DNA from: Arthrobacter mangrovi
GTDB lineage: Bacteria > Actinomycetota > Actinomycetes > Actinomycetales > Micrococcaceae
Length of the DNA stretch: 47,583 nt
Reading direction: 5' to 3'
Assembly (NCBI RefSeq): GCF_026011795.1
Contig: NZ_BRVS01000037.1
Coordinates: 1 to 47,583, forward strand
Positions 32,426 to 40,561 of the stretch are shown here, piece after piece. The notes below the pieces were generated by a model. The model was given only the letters and a program-made list of their open reading frames with translations. It was not told the DNA's origin and searched no databases. Every line of letters begins with the position of its first letter. The stretch's first letter is position 1. Both the position numbers and the translations under genes were made by a program.

Positions 32426-33124
32426 CTAGCGCACCTTGTCCTTGAGGAAGGCGACCGCGCGCTTCCAGGCCAGCTGGGCTTCCTCCGGACGGTAGTTGCC
32501 CTGCGGGTTCTCGTCGTTGTGGAAGGCGTGCGGGGCGTCGTAGTAGAAGTACTCCACCTCTGCGCCCGACTCGCGCCGGATCTGCTCCGCCTGGGCCTTG
32601 GCCTTCTCCACGGGGTACGACGAGTCCTGCTTGCCGTAGTGGCCCTGGATGGCGGCGCGGACGCCGGCGTAGGAGTCCGGCACGCCCTGGCCCACCCCGT
32701 AGAACGGCACGGCGGCACCGATCTTCTCGCCCTGCTGCGCCGCGAGAGCGAGCACGAATCCGCCGCCCATGCAGAAGCCGATGGCGCCCACGGTCTTGCT
32801 GGTCACCGCCTCGCTGCCGAGCAGGTAGTCCACCGCGCCGGCCAGCAGCCGGGCGCCCTCCTCCTCCGGCAGCTTCGACATCATCTCCGCCGCTTCCTTG
32901 CCGTCATGGGCGATCCGGCCGCCGTAGAGGTCCGGAGCAAGCGCCACGAAGCCTTCGGCCGCCAGCCGGTCGGCTACATCGCGGATGTGGTCCACGAGGC
33001 CCCACCATTCCTGGATGACGATGACACCGGGGCCCTTGCCGGATTCGGGCAGGGCGAGGTATCCGTGGGCTTCACCTCCGGCAGACGGGAAAGTCAGGTT
33101 CTGGTGCGGGGTCGTCTCGGCCAA
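32426..33124 (-). CDS. Dienelactone hydrolase family protein
   Basis: A 232-residue alpha/beta hydrolase. The nucleophile Cys is in GAIGFCMGGGFVLAL, the family Glu in VIVIQEWWGLVDHIRDV, the Asp in QGHYGKQD and the His in APHAFHND. All four agree with the DLH active site. It opens cyclic dienelactones in aromatic catabolism or hydrolyses other esters. The start codon is TTG 33124 with GGAGGAGAC directly upstream. No aromatic-pathway genes are adjacent. Confidence 0.92.
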   Translation of the reverse strand: MAETTPHQNLTFPSAGGEAHGYLALPESGKGPGVIVIQEWWGLVDHIRDVADRLAAEGFVALAPDLYGGRIAHDGKEAAEMMSKLPEEEGARLLAGAVDYLLGSEAVTSKTVGAIGFCMGGGFVLALAAQQGEKIGAAVPFYGVGQGVPDSYAGVRAAIQGHYGKQDSSYPVEKAKAQAEQIRRESGAEVEYFYYDAPHAFHNDENPQGNYRPEEAQLAWKRAVAFLKDKVR

Positions 33125-33181
33125 GTCTCCTCCTTCGTAGCGGAACGTACGGTCTTCAGTCTATGGACCCGGCCGCGCCGG

Positions 33182-35089
33182 TCAACGAATGGCCTCCAGG
33201 AAGGCCTCGACCATGGGGGCACCGGTGACGGCTCCGAGGTCGCCGTCCTCGACGAACACTGCGACGGCCAGGTCCCCCTGGGCGGCGATGACCCAGGAGT
33301 GGGTCTGCAACGGGTCCTTGTTGCCGTATTCGGCGGTGCCGGTCTTGCCGATCACCGGGTCTCCGGGCAGCGCCGCCAGGTTGGACAGGTAGCCGTCCGT
33401 CACGGCCGCGCGCATCATGGTCCGCAGCTGCCGCGCCTCTTCCTCGGTGAGCTCGGCGCCCTCGGCCGGCTTCGCCTCGCCGTCGTACCCGTCCACCAAC
33501 CGCGGAACGACCAGTCCGCCGTTCTCCACGCTGGCCATCATGACCGCGAGCGCGAGCGGCGACGTCTGCACCCGGCTCTGGCCGATCAGGGACGCCGCGT
33601 GGGCGGTACCCTCGCTGTCCTCGCGCGGAATGGCGCCCCAGAACGCCTCCAGTCCGATATCCGCCGTCATGCCGACCCCGAGGGCTCCGGCGGCGTCCGC
33701 CAGCTGGTCCTGCGAGAGCTTCTCGTATTCCGAGACGAAGGCCGTGTTGCACGAATGGGCGATCGCCTCGGTCAGCGTGATCTGCCCTTGGAAGGCCGGG
33801 TCGTAGCCGTCCACGTTCTCGAAGGTCCGCCCGTCCGCCGTGAACTTGGCCTCGCAGTCGACGGTGGAGTCCGGCGTCAGGCCCTGCCGCATCAGGCCCA
33901 GCGCGGTGGCGATTTTGAAGGTGGAACCGGGCGCGTACTGGCCGAGGAAGGCGGTGTTGTAGCCCTCGCTGCCCGGGCCGTTGGCCGCCGCGAGGATCTC
34001 CCCGGTGGAGGGCCGCAGCGCGACGATCGAGCTCGGCGATTCCGTGTCCTGCAGCACCTTCTCGGCGGCGGACTGCAGCTTCGGCTCCAGCGTGAGCTGT
34101 ACGTCCTTGCCGGCCTCCACGTCGGTGCTGAACAGCTCGCGGCGCGGCGCTTCCGCACCCTCGGCTTCCGCCTCCCCGACCGCGGACAAGCTCAGCCCCG
34201 GGGTGCCCGCGAGGTCTTTGTTGAACGCGGCCTGGATCCCCGAGGCGCCGATCGTCTCCCCGGCGACCACTGCGCCGTCGGACTTTTCAATGTCCTCCGC
34301 GGTAGCCTCGCGGACGCTTCCGAGCACGGCCGAGGCGAACTCCCGGGTGGGGGCCAGCGGCAGCTTGTCCTCTACGGCCAGGAAGCCGTCGATCGCGTCC
34401 AGCTTCTTTTGGTCCAGGTCTTCGAAGGCGGCCTCGCGCAGCGTGATGGCGTCCACGAAGGCCTCCTCGCCGTAGCCCTCGACCTTGGCGGCGTAGTCGG
34501 CGGCATCGATATCGACGACGGCGGCAAGCGCCTTGGCGGAGTCCGCGGCCTGCGCCTTCGTCAGCCCCTTCTTGCTGATCCCGACGACGCGGACCGGGCG
34601 TTCGGTGACGATCGGCTTGCCGGCCGCGTCCAGGATGTCGCCGCGTTCCGGCTCCGCCGTGTCGAGCGAGAGCTTCTCCCCGGCCTGCAGCGAGGGCTCC
34701 AGCACGGACGGCTTCCACTGGATCTGCCACGGAACTTCGCTGTTGTCGGAGCGGACCAGTCCGGCGGTGGAGGTGTAGGTCCAGTCCTGGTCGGAATCCG
34801 GAACGTCCCACAAGTAGTTGAGGGTGACGGTGGCCTGGTCCCCCTCGGGCTCCGAGATGGAAGACACCGAGACAGCGGGCTTTAGCGGGTCCGCGCCGGC
34901 CAGGATGCCGGCAAACTCTTCCTGGACCTGCGCCGGCTCCGAGGTGAAGGCCAGGCCGGAGACATCGCCCTTGGTCAGCGCCGCCGCGAGCGCGTCCGCG
35001 GTGCCGCGGCCGTCGTCCTGCGGAGCACAGGCCGTGGCCGTGCCCATCAGTGCCAAAACGAGTACTGCCCCTAATGCGCCGCGCTGCAT
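33182..35089 (-). CDS. Lipoprotein penicillin-binding protein with NTF2-like (MecA_N) domain
   Basis: A 635-residue class B-type transpeptidase. A signal peptide ends in GTATAC (lipidated Cys 21; the -3 position is unusual). Residues about 25-135 resemble the NTF2-like MecA_N domain and 140-320 the PBP dimer domain. The transpeptidase has S389-T-F-K, S446-C-N and K582-T-G, so the acyl-serine site is intact. It resembles mycobacterial PbpLipo-like proteins and would cross-link peptidoglycan outside the membrane. GGGGGAA lies before the ATG. It is divergent from the FTCD_C-like gene. Confidence 0.92.
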   Translation of the reverse strand: MQRGALGAVLVLALMGTATACAPQDDGRGTADALAAALTKGDVSGLAFTSEPAQVQEEFAGILAGADPLKPAVSVSSISEPEGDQATVTLNYLWDVPDSDQDWTYTSTAGLVRSDNSEVPWQIQWKPSVLEPSLQAGEKLSLDTAEPERGDILDAAGKPIVTERPVRVVGISKKGLTKAQAADSAKALAAVVDIDAADYAAKVEGYGEEAFVDAITLREAAFEDLDQKKLDAIDGFLAVEDKLPLAPTREFASAVLGSVREATAEDIEKSDGAVVAGETIGASGIQAAFNKDLAGTPGLSLSAVGEAEAEGAEAPRRELFSTDVEAGKDVQLTLEPKLQSAAEKVLQDTESPSSIVALRPSTGEILAAANGPGSEGYNTAFLGQYAPGSTFKIATALGLMRQGLTPDSTVDCEAKFTADGRTFENVDGYDPAFQGQITLTEAIAHSCNTAFVSEYEKLSQDQLADAAGALGVGMTADIGLEAFWGAIPREDSEGTAHAASLIGQSRVQTSPLALAVMMASVENGGLVVPRLVDGYDGEAKPAEGAELTEEEARQLRTMMRAAVTDGYLSNLAALPGDPVIGKTGTAEYGNKDPLQTHSWVIAAQGDLAVAVFVEDGDLGAVTGAPMVEAFLEAIR

Positions 35090-35178
35090 GTTTCCCCCGG
35101 TCCTCGAACGTCCCTACTGAAACTATCCGCCGCCCGGCCGATCTGTCGATCCTTCCCGCGCAGGTCCGGGGCCGTGGG

Positions 35179-35184
35179 TACGAT
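35179..35184 (+). promoter_or_regulatory. Leaderless-type -10 for the FTCD_C-like gene
   Basis: TACGAT, six bases, then ATG at 35191. Confidence 0.5.
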
Positions 35185-35190
35185 CGGAGC

Positions 35191-35817
35191 ATGATCCGGG
35201 CAGAACGCATCGAGAACTATGTGGACCGGCTGGCGTCCGGGGAGCCGACGCCGGGCGGCGGTGCCACGGCGGCCGTCCAGCTGGCCCAGGCCGCGGGGCT
35301 CCTGTCCATGGCGGCCAACTTCAGCACCGGGGACGGCGGGTCCGGGCGGCAGGCGGAGCGCCTCGGAGCGGCGGCACGGAAGCTCATCCCGCAGGCCCTG
35401 GCCCTCGCCGACGACGACGAACGGGCCTTCGGCCAGGCCGCCGAGGCCTACAAGCTTCCCGCGGACACAGAAGCCGACGCGTCCCGCCGTAGCCGTGAGG
35501 TCCAGCACGGCCTGCGCCAGGCCGCCACGCCGCCGCTGGGGCTGGTGGAACTCGGCGGCACGCTGCTCGGTCTGGCCCGGGAGCTGGAACCGGAGGCAAA
35601 TCCGAACGTGCTCAGCGACATCGCGGCCGCCGCCGCGTCCATCCGCTCCGCCGCCGGGACCGCCGCCGCCACGCTGGAAACCAATGCGGCCAACCTCGCC
35701 GACGAGACCGCCGTCCGCCGGCTGCAGGACGCGGTGGTGCAGGCGGACGAGCTGGCCGCGGGCTGCGACGCCCTTTCGGCGAGGCTTCGCGCCCGCATCC
35801 GGGCCAACAACGGCTAA
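35191..35817 (+). CDS. Cyclodeaminase/cyclohydrolase (FTCD_C) family protein
   Basis: A 208-residue all-helical protein of the formiminotransferase-cyclodeaminase C-terminal family. RLASGEPTPGGGATAAVQLAQAAGLLSMAA is its family opening and NPNVLSDIAAAAASIRSA a conserved later helix. The standalone form may act as a methenyltetrahydrofolate cyclohydrolase or formimino-THF cyclodeaminase; the exact reaction is uncertain. The ATG lies six bases after a TACGAT element, so the mRNA is probably leaderless. Confidence 0.85.
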   Translation: MIRAERIENYVDRLASGEPTPGGGATAAVQLAQAAGLLSMAANFSTGDGGSGRQAERLGAAARKLIPQALALADDDERAFGQAAEAYKLPADTEADASRRSREVQHGLRQAATPPLGLVELGGTLLGLARELEPEANPNVLSDIAAAAASIRSAAGTAAATLETNAANLADETAVRRLQDAVVQADELAAGCDALSARLRARIRANNG

Positions 35818-35845
35818 GCCGGGCGAGATGCGCCGTGACCGCGTA

Positions 35846-35924
35846 TTGCGGAACGGCTAACGCAACGGCTGGTGAAACGAACGGCCGGCAGCCTTGGCCG
35901 CGGCCAATCCGCCCCGTTCCGCAA
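35846..35924. repeat. Nested inverted repeats after the FTCD_C-like gene
   Basis: An outer pair TTGCGGAACGG (35846-35856) and CCGTTCCGCAA (35914-35924) encloses a perfect 14-bp palindrome TTGGCCGCGGCCAA (35894-35907). It may form a cruciform or mRNA structure, or act as a terminator. The 210-bp gap shows nothing else. Confidence 0.6.
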
Positions 35925-36027
35925 CCCGCGCTACGGTTCGGATGCAGTCCGGCGGGAGCCGGGTCCTTTTCGCCGCGGCGCGCCTAATGTGGGTCCATCA
36001 TTCGCGCTATTTTGAAAGGCTCCGGCC

Positions 36028-36573
36028 ATGAAGAAATTGCACGCGTGGCTGGCGGTCCTCCTGATGATCGTCGCACTGGGCCTTGTCGCTCCCAGTTCAG
36101 CCACCGCTGCATCCTATTGCGGCATCACCTGGGGATCACTCGCCAAATCGTCGTCACGCATGACCACCGCACCGATCACCAACGTTCGGGCCGGCAGGCA
36201 TGCCTGCTACGACCGGATGGTCGTCGACATCAAGGGCAAACGCGCCGGATTCGACGTCCGCTACGTCAAGCATGTCCGTTCCGAAGGCTCGGGCTTCGTT
36301 GTTCCGCTGCGCGGGGCCGCCGACCTGCAGGTCGTCGTCCGCGCCCCGGCCTACAACAGCAAGGGCCAGCCGACCTACACCCCGCGGGACCGCAAGAACC
36401 TCGCCGACGTCTCCGATTTCCGCACCTTCCGGCAGATTGCCTGGGCGGGCAGCTTCGAGGGACAGACCACCATCGGCCTGGGCGTCCGCGCCAAGCTCCC
36501 GTTCCGCGTCTTCACCGTCGCCGGGCCGGGCTCCCGCTCGAGGCTGGTGATCGACGTCGCCCACCGTTGGTAG
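36028..36573 (+). CDS. Secreted AMIN-like domain protein
   Basis: A 181-residue exported protein. Residues 1-27 form a Sec signal peptide (MKKLHAWLAVLLMIVALGLV, then ending SATA). The mature part has two early cysteines and AMIN-like strands such as CYDRMVVDIKG, GLGVRAKLPFRVFTV and RLVIDVAHRW. This is an AMIN-like domain common in actinobacterial surface proteins, thought to bind the envelope. GAAAGG lies before the ATG. A strong terminator follows. Confidence 0.82.
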   Translation: MKKLHAWLAVLLMIVALGLVAPSSATAASYCGITWGSLAKSSSRMTTAPITNVRAGRHACYDRMVVDIKGKRAGFDVRYVKHVRSEGSGFVVPLRGAADLQVVVRAPAYNSKGQPTYTPRDRKNLADVSDFRTFRQIAWAGSFEGQTTIGLGVRAKLPFRVFTVAGPGSRSRLVIDVAHRW

Positions 36574-36615
36574 CAGGCGACCAATCCCAGCGAAAGTTGA
36601 AGCAAGCGCTTCTAC

Positions 36616-36657
36616 AGCTGACGACGGCGGCCGCGCGGCCGCCGTCGTCAGCTTTTC
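36616..36657 (+). terminator. Rho-independent terminator, perfect 38-bp palindrome
   Basis: A perfect self-complementary stem from AGCTGACGACGGCGGCCGC to its exact inverse (36616-36653), followed by TTTT. It terminates the AMIN-like gene and, being symmetric, could also act on the convergent DUF1269 transcript. Confidence 0.9.
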
Positions 36658-36658
36658 C

Positions 36659-36718
36659 GTGTCACTGGGGTTCGTGTCACTGGGGTTCGTGTCACCTGGG
36701 TTCGTGTCACTCGGGTTC
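36659..36718. repeat. Four tandem 15-bp repeats
   Basis: GTGTCACTGGGGTTC occurs four times head to tail (units start at 36659, 36674, 36689 and 36704). The third and fourth units carry small changes. The fourth covers the last codons and the stop of the DUF1269 gene. It looks like slippage duplication of the gene's 3' end. Confidence 0.9.
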
Positions 36719-37195
36719 GAAGACGCTGCGCAGCCGGTCTTCTTCGTCCCGGCTGAGGTTGGTCTCCAGAAGTTCCGCCTTGGTTCCGGTGAAAGCTTCG
36801 GCCACCCTGTCCATCACGGCGCCGGCGGACAGCACGAACAGTGCCGAGGTGCCTGGCGTGACCTTTTCGCGGATGCGCCTGATGAACGAATCGTCAATGC
36901 CGACGTCCGCCAGCGATCCGGCGAGGCCGCCGACCGCAGCGCCGACCGCCGCGCCCAGCAAGGGGATGAAGAAGAGCAGGCCGAACAGGAACCCCCAGAA
37001 GGTTCCGCCCAGGGCCCCCGCACCGGCAAGGTTATGGGTTTGCCGCGTCTTCGGTTTCTTCGCCCCCGCAGGCCAGGACACCACGGCCGCGTCACGGACT
37101 TCGATGAGCCCCTTGGTCTGCAGATCCAGCAGGACCCGCTCTGCCTGCTCGGCGCCGTTCTCGTCCTCGAATTTCCACACTGAAAGAGTTGCCAC
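36707..37195 (-). CDS. DUF1269-family membrane protein
   Basis: A 162-residue protein beginning VATLSVWKFEDENGAEQAE, a typical DUF1269 start, with a Gly/Ala-rich transmembrane hairpin in ALGGTFWGFLFGLLFFIPLLG and VGAAVGGLAGSLADVGI. GTG 37195 is preferred because GGAAGG lies eight bases upstream; ATG 37210 is an alternative. The C-terminal codons are part of a tandem 15-bp repeat. The function is unknown. Confidence 0.85.
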   Translation of the reverse strand: MATLSVWKFEDENGAEQAERVLLDLQTKGLIEVRDAAVVSWPAGAKKPKTRQTHNLAGAGALGGTFWGFLFGLLFFIPLLGAAVGAAVGGLAGSLADVGIDDSFIRRIREKVTPGTSALFVLSAGAVMDRVAEAFTGTKAELLETNLSRDEEDRLRSVFEPE

Positions 37196-37333
37196 GGCCG
37201 TACCTTCCATTTCCCGGCGGAGATGTGAACCTGTTCGAATACTGCCAAGCGGGCCGCTGTTTCGGATCACCCTTTTCGGGTGAACAGGGGCTGGTCCCGC
37301 GCCGGGTCCGCCGCCGGAACAGGAGCGCCCGGG

Positions 37334-38851
37334 TCAGCTGCCGGCGAGCTTGCCGGCCATCCGCTCCCGCATGGCCGCGCTGGCCGAGTTGAGGCCGATG
37401 ATCTCCACCTCTTTGCCGTGCGCCCGGTACTTCTCGGTGACCGCATCGAGCGCGGCGACGGTCGAGGCGTCCCAGAGGTGCGAGGCGTGCATGTCGATGA
37501 CGACCTTCCGCGGGTCGCGGGCATAGTCGAACTGGGTGTAGAGGTCGTTGGAGGAGGCGAAGAACAGCTCGCCGTCGACGGCGTAGGCCGCGACCTGCTC
37601 GCCGTTGAGTTCGAGCACGGTGCGTTCCACCGTGACGAGATGGGCCACCCGGCGGGCGAAGAGCACCATCGCGGTCAGCACACCGACGCCGACGCCGATC
37701 GCGAGGTTGTGGGTGGCCACCGTGACGGCGACCGTGGCCAGCATGACCGCGGTTTCGCTCTTCGGCATCATCTTCAGGGTTGAGGGGCGGATGCTGTGCC
37801 AGTCGAAGGTCGCGATGGATACGAAGATCATGACGGCGACCAGAGCGGCCATCGGAATCAGCGCCACGATGTCCCCGAGCGCCACCACGAAGACCAGCAG
37901 GAACGTGCCGGCAAGGAAGGTCGAAATGCGGGTTCGGGCGCCGGAGGCCTTCACGTTGATCATGGTCTGGCCGATCATCGCGCAGCCGCCCATGCCGCCG
38001 AAGAAGCCGGTGATGATGTTCGCCGCTCCCTGGCCCCAGGATTCGCGGGTCTTGCTCGAGCGCGTGTCCGTGATGTCGTCGACCAGCTTGGCCGTCATCA
38101 GGGACTCCAGCAGGCCAACGAAGGCCATCGCGAGGGCGTACGGGAAGACAACCTGCAGGGTGTCCAGGTTCCACGGCACGTTCGGAACGAAGAACGTCGG
38201 CAGGCTGTCCGGCAGCTGACCCTTGTCACCCACCGTCGGCACGGTGATGGAGGCCAGGACGGTGATGAGCGTGAGCACCACGATGGCGACCAGCGGCGCA
38301 GGCACCGCCGAAGTCAGCCTCGGGAGGCCAAAGACGATCAGCAGTGCCAGGGCGGTGAGCGGGTAGACCAGCCATGGAACGCCGAGGAGTTCGGGCACCT
38401 GGGCCAGGAAGACCAGGATGGCCAGGGCATTGACGAACCCGACCATGACCTGGCGGGGGATGAAGCGCATCAGCTTGGCGACGCCGAGCACCGCGAGGAC
38501 AACCTGGACGACGCCGGCCAGGATCACGGCGGTGATGAAGTAGTCGATGCCGTGGGAGGCGACCAAAGGTGCGACCACGAGGGCAACGGCCCCGGTAGCC
38601 GCGGAGATCATCGCCGGCCGCCCGCCCAGGACGGCGATAGAGACCGCCATCGTGAAGGACGCGAAGAGTCCCAGCCGCGGGTCGACCCCCGCGATGATCG
38701 AGAAGGCAATCGCCTCGGGGATGAGCGCCAACGCCACGACGAGGCCGCCGAGGACCTCGGTCTTGAGCAGCCGGGGAGACTTCAGGGTGCGCAGCACCGA
38801 CTGGCGTTCTTCGGGGGTCAGCGCCGGCGCGGCGCCCGTGGTCGCGGCCAT
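37334..38851 (-). CDS. SulP-family anion transporter with STAS domain
   Basis: A 505-residue SLC26/SulP transporter. The membrane part has ALALIPEAIAFSIIAGVDPRLG and NIITGFFGGMGGCAMIGQTMIN. The C-terminal cytoplasmic STAS domain (about residues 400-500) includes VVIDMHASHLWDAS. It imports sulfate, bicarbonate or another anion. ATG 38851 is chosen because AAGGAAG lies six bases upstream; GTG 38866, which overlaps the regulator stop as GTGA, is a real alternative. It lies directly after the GntR gene and is probably its target. Confidence 0.9.
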   Translation of the reverse strand: MAATTGAAPALTPEERQSVLRTLKSPRLLKTEVLGGLVVALALIPEAIAFSIIAGVDPRLGLFASFTMAVSIAVLGGRPAMISAATGAVALVVAPLVASHGIDYFITAVILAGVVQVVLAVLGVAKLMRFIPRQVMVGFVNALAILVFLAQVPELLGVPWLVYPLTALALLIVFGLPRLTSAVPAPLVAIVVLTLITVLASITVPTVGDKGQLPDSLPTFFVPNVPWNLDTLQVVFPYALAMAFVGLLESLMTAKLVDDITDTRSSKTRESWGQGAANIITGFFGGMGGCAMIGQTMINVKASGARTRISTFLAGTFLLVFVVALGDIVALIPMAALVAVMIFVSIATFDWHSIRPSTLKMMPKSETAVMLATVAVTVATHNLAIGVGVGVLTAMVLFARRVAHLVTVERTVLELNGEQVAAYAVDGELFFASSNDLYTQFDYARDPRKVVIDMHASHLWDASTVAALDAVTEKYRAHGKEVEIIGLNSASAAMRERMAGKLAGS

Positions 38852-38862
38852 GGATTCTTCCT

Positions 38863-39525
38863 TCACGCGGATAAGTCCTCGTCGGAGTAGCGCAGCGAAA
38901 GCCAGTTCTCGCGGCTGGCGAGCGCGGCCCCCTCGGCGTCCCCGGACTCAGCGCAGCTGATGATCCGGGCATGCTGTTCCACCGAGTTGCGGGCGGCCAG
39001 GCTGCCGAACCGCTTGCGTTCCACCCGGCGCAGCACCGGGGTCCACTGTTCGAGGACGGCAGCGACGGCGGCGTTTCCGCTGGCCGCCACGAGCACCCCG
39101 TGCAGTTGGTCGTCGGCCGCCAGCGCGCGGTCGACGTCCTGCTTCTCCAGGGCATCGGCGAATTCGGTGTTGGCGCCGGCCATGGCCGCGATCTCCGCTT
39201 CGCCCACCGACGGCACTGCCAGGCGGGCGGCCAGTTCATGCATGGCGGCGACGACCTGCTGGGCGCTGGCGGTGGATTGCTGGTCATACGGAGCCACCGT
39301 GGTGGCCTTGCCAGGTTCGGCGATCACCAGCCCCGCCCGCTCCAGCCGCAGCAGGGCCTCCCGGATCGGAGTCCGGCTGACGCCCAGCCATTCCTCGAGT
39401 TCGCTGTCGCGCAGCCGCTCCCCCGGCACGAGGGTGCCGTCGACGATGGCGTCGCGGATGGATTCATACACGTGGTCGCGCAGCAGCGAACGGCGGTGTA
39501 CGCCGTGTTTCAACGGGATGGGCAT
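38863..39525 (-). CDS. GntR-family transcriptional regulator (FadR/FCD type)
   Basis: A 220-residue regulator. The N-terminal winged helix shows VYESIRDAIVDGTLVPGERL and LGVSRTPIREALLRLERAGLV (the recognition helix). The C-terminal all-helical FCD ligand domain contains DDQLHGVLVAASGN and QHARIISC. It probably controls the SulP gene downstream in the same operon. The start has no Shine-Dalgarno sequence but a TAAAAT six bases upstream. A palindrome CAATATATTG at 39561-39570 could be its own operator. Confidence 0.9.
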   Translation of the reverse strand: MPIPLKHGVHRRSLLRDHVYESIRDAIVDGTLVPGERLRDSELEEWLGVSRTPIREALLRLERAGLVIAEPGKATTVAPYDQQSTASAQQVVAAMHELAARLAVPSVGEAEIAAMAGANTEFADALEKQDVDRALAADDQLHGVLVAASGNAAVAAVLEQWTPVLRRVERKRFGSLAARNSVEQHARIISCAESGDAEGAALASRENWLSLRYSDEDLSA

Positions 39526-39531
39526 GGGTCA

Positions 39532-39537
39532 ATTTTA
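39532..39537 (-). promoter_or_regulatory. Leaderless-type -10 for the GntR gene
   Basis: TAAAAT on the minus strand, six bases before the ATG at 39525. Confidence 0.6.
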
Positions 39538-39560
39538 CGGGTGCCGGCTGCCGCCGCATG

Positions 39561-39570
39561 CAATATATTG
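39561..39570. promoter_or_regulatory. Palindromic operator candidate CAATATATTG
   Basis: A perfect AT-rich 10-bp palindrome in GC-rich surroundings, 24 bp upstream of the GntR -10 and overlapping the -35 region. It is a plausible autoregulatory GntR site. Confidence 0.45.
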
Positions 39571-39718
39571 GGCCTCAGGCGGGAGACATTGGGCACCCGC
39601 AAGAAGTTTCGGACACCCGCAGCACCATTGCTCAGCTTTCTTAGCTTTCGATTGTGGCCGGCGGCGGTGGTGTGTAGCGTGGGGACCAGTGGCCACGGCT
39701 GGTCCGCGACGGCGGACC

Positions 39719-39765
39719 ATTGATCCCCACGCTCGATTGATCCCCAGCTCGATTGATCCCCAGCC
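39719..39765. repeat. Three tandem repeats of about 16 bp before the SRPBCC gene
   Basis: ATTGATCCCCAGCTCG is repeated nearly three times (units at 39719, 39736 and 39752; the first has one extra base), ending directly before the AAAGGAGG site of the SRPBCC gene. It may be slippage or repeated operator sites. Confidence 0.8.
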
Positions 39766-39778
39766 AAAGGAGGACACC

Positions 39779-40360
39779 ATGGAAACTGTTGAAGAGACCA
39801 TCGACGTGGCCGTTCCGGTCAGCACGGCCTACAACCAGTGGACCCAGTTCGAGTCCTTCCCGAATTTCATGTCGGGCGTGGAATCCGTCGCCCAGTTGAC
39901 GGACACGACCAACCACTGGGTCACCAAGATCGGCGGCGTTGAACGTGAGTTCGATGCCGAGATCGTAGAGCAGGTCCCCGACCAGCGGATCGCCTGGCGC
40001 AGCATCGACGGCAAGTCCCACGCCGGCACCGTGACGTTCGAGCGGCTGGCCGAGGGCAGCACCCGGGTGAACGTGCGCTTCGCTTGGGATCCCGAGACCT
40101 TCGTCGAGAAAACCGGCGCGGCACTGGGCATCGACAGCGCCCGGGTGAAGTCGGACCTGCGCAAGTTCAAGGAGTTTATTGAGTCCCGCGGCGCCGAAAC
40201 CGGCGCATGGCGCGGCGAGGTGAGCGACAGCGGCCCCACCGGCACCGCCGCCACGGGCCAGGCGGGAACCGGCAGCGTTCCGGAAAGCACGGACCTGCCC
40301 GGCACCGGCGGCCCCGGAACCGCCGGCCTCGACGACCTGCCTCCGGGCCGGTCCGTCTAG
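39779..40360 (+). CDS. SRPBCC-family (polyketide cyclase/START-like) protein
   Basis: A 193-residue protein with a hydrophobic-cavity helix-grip fold: VEETIDVAVPVSTAYNQWTQ, FESFPNFMSGVESV, then EREFDAEIVEQVPDQRIAWR and DLRKFKEFIESRG. The C-terminal 40 residues are Gly/Thr/Pro-rich and likely disordered. AAAGGAGG gives a strong start at 39779; the open frame extends upstream but is not supported. It may bind a lipid-like ligand; the role is unknown. Confidence 0.85.
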   Translation: METVEETIDVAVPVSTAYNQWTQFESFPNFMSGVESVAQLTDTTNHWVTKIGGVEREFDAEIVEQVPDQRIAWRSIDGKSHAGTVTFERLAEGSTRVNVRFAWDPETFVEKTGAALGIDSARVKSDLRKFKEFIESRGAETGAWRGEVSDSGPTGTAATGQAGTGSVPESTDLPGTGGPGTAGLDDLPPGRSV

Positions 40361-40394
40361 CCCGCCGTTTCGCAGCGAAAAGGGAAGACGCCTG

Positions 40395-40441
40395 CAGGGC
40401 CGTGCCTTCCGCCCGCACCCGGGATGGAAGGCCCGGCCCTG
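40395..40441 (+). terminator. Hairpin after the SRPBCC gene
   Basis: A 16-bp stem with one mismatch, CAGGGCCGTGCCTTCC with GGAAGGCCCGGCCCTG. There is no T-run. Confidence 0.5.
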
Positions 40442-40561
40442 TCGCACTCCGCAGCAGTCACACTTCGGAACAATCAGCCGATGCGTGCTTGTTGTACGTG
40501 TTAGCGTTCAACGTCGCCGCCGCCAACAGGCGCCGGCCAACTGTCCAAAGGATCCGCACTC

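Noticed and set aside
32519-34885. Long plus-strand open frame (788 codons) opposite the PBP gene
   Set aside because: Mirror of the PBP reading frame; its translation is Arg/Gly/Leu repeats without recognisable domains.
36659-36718. Possible CRISPR array
   Set aside because: Units of 15 bp are directly adjacent with no spacers, and no cas genes are present.
38960-39778. Upstream extension of the SRPBCC frame
   Set aside because: It covers the GntR gene antisense; AAAGGAGG directly before ATG 39779 marks the true start.
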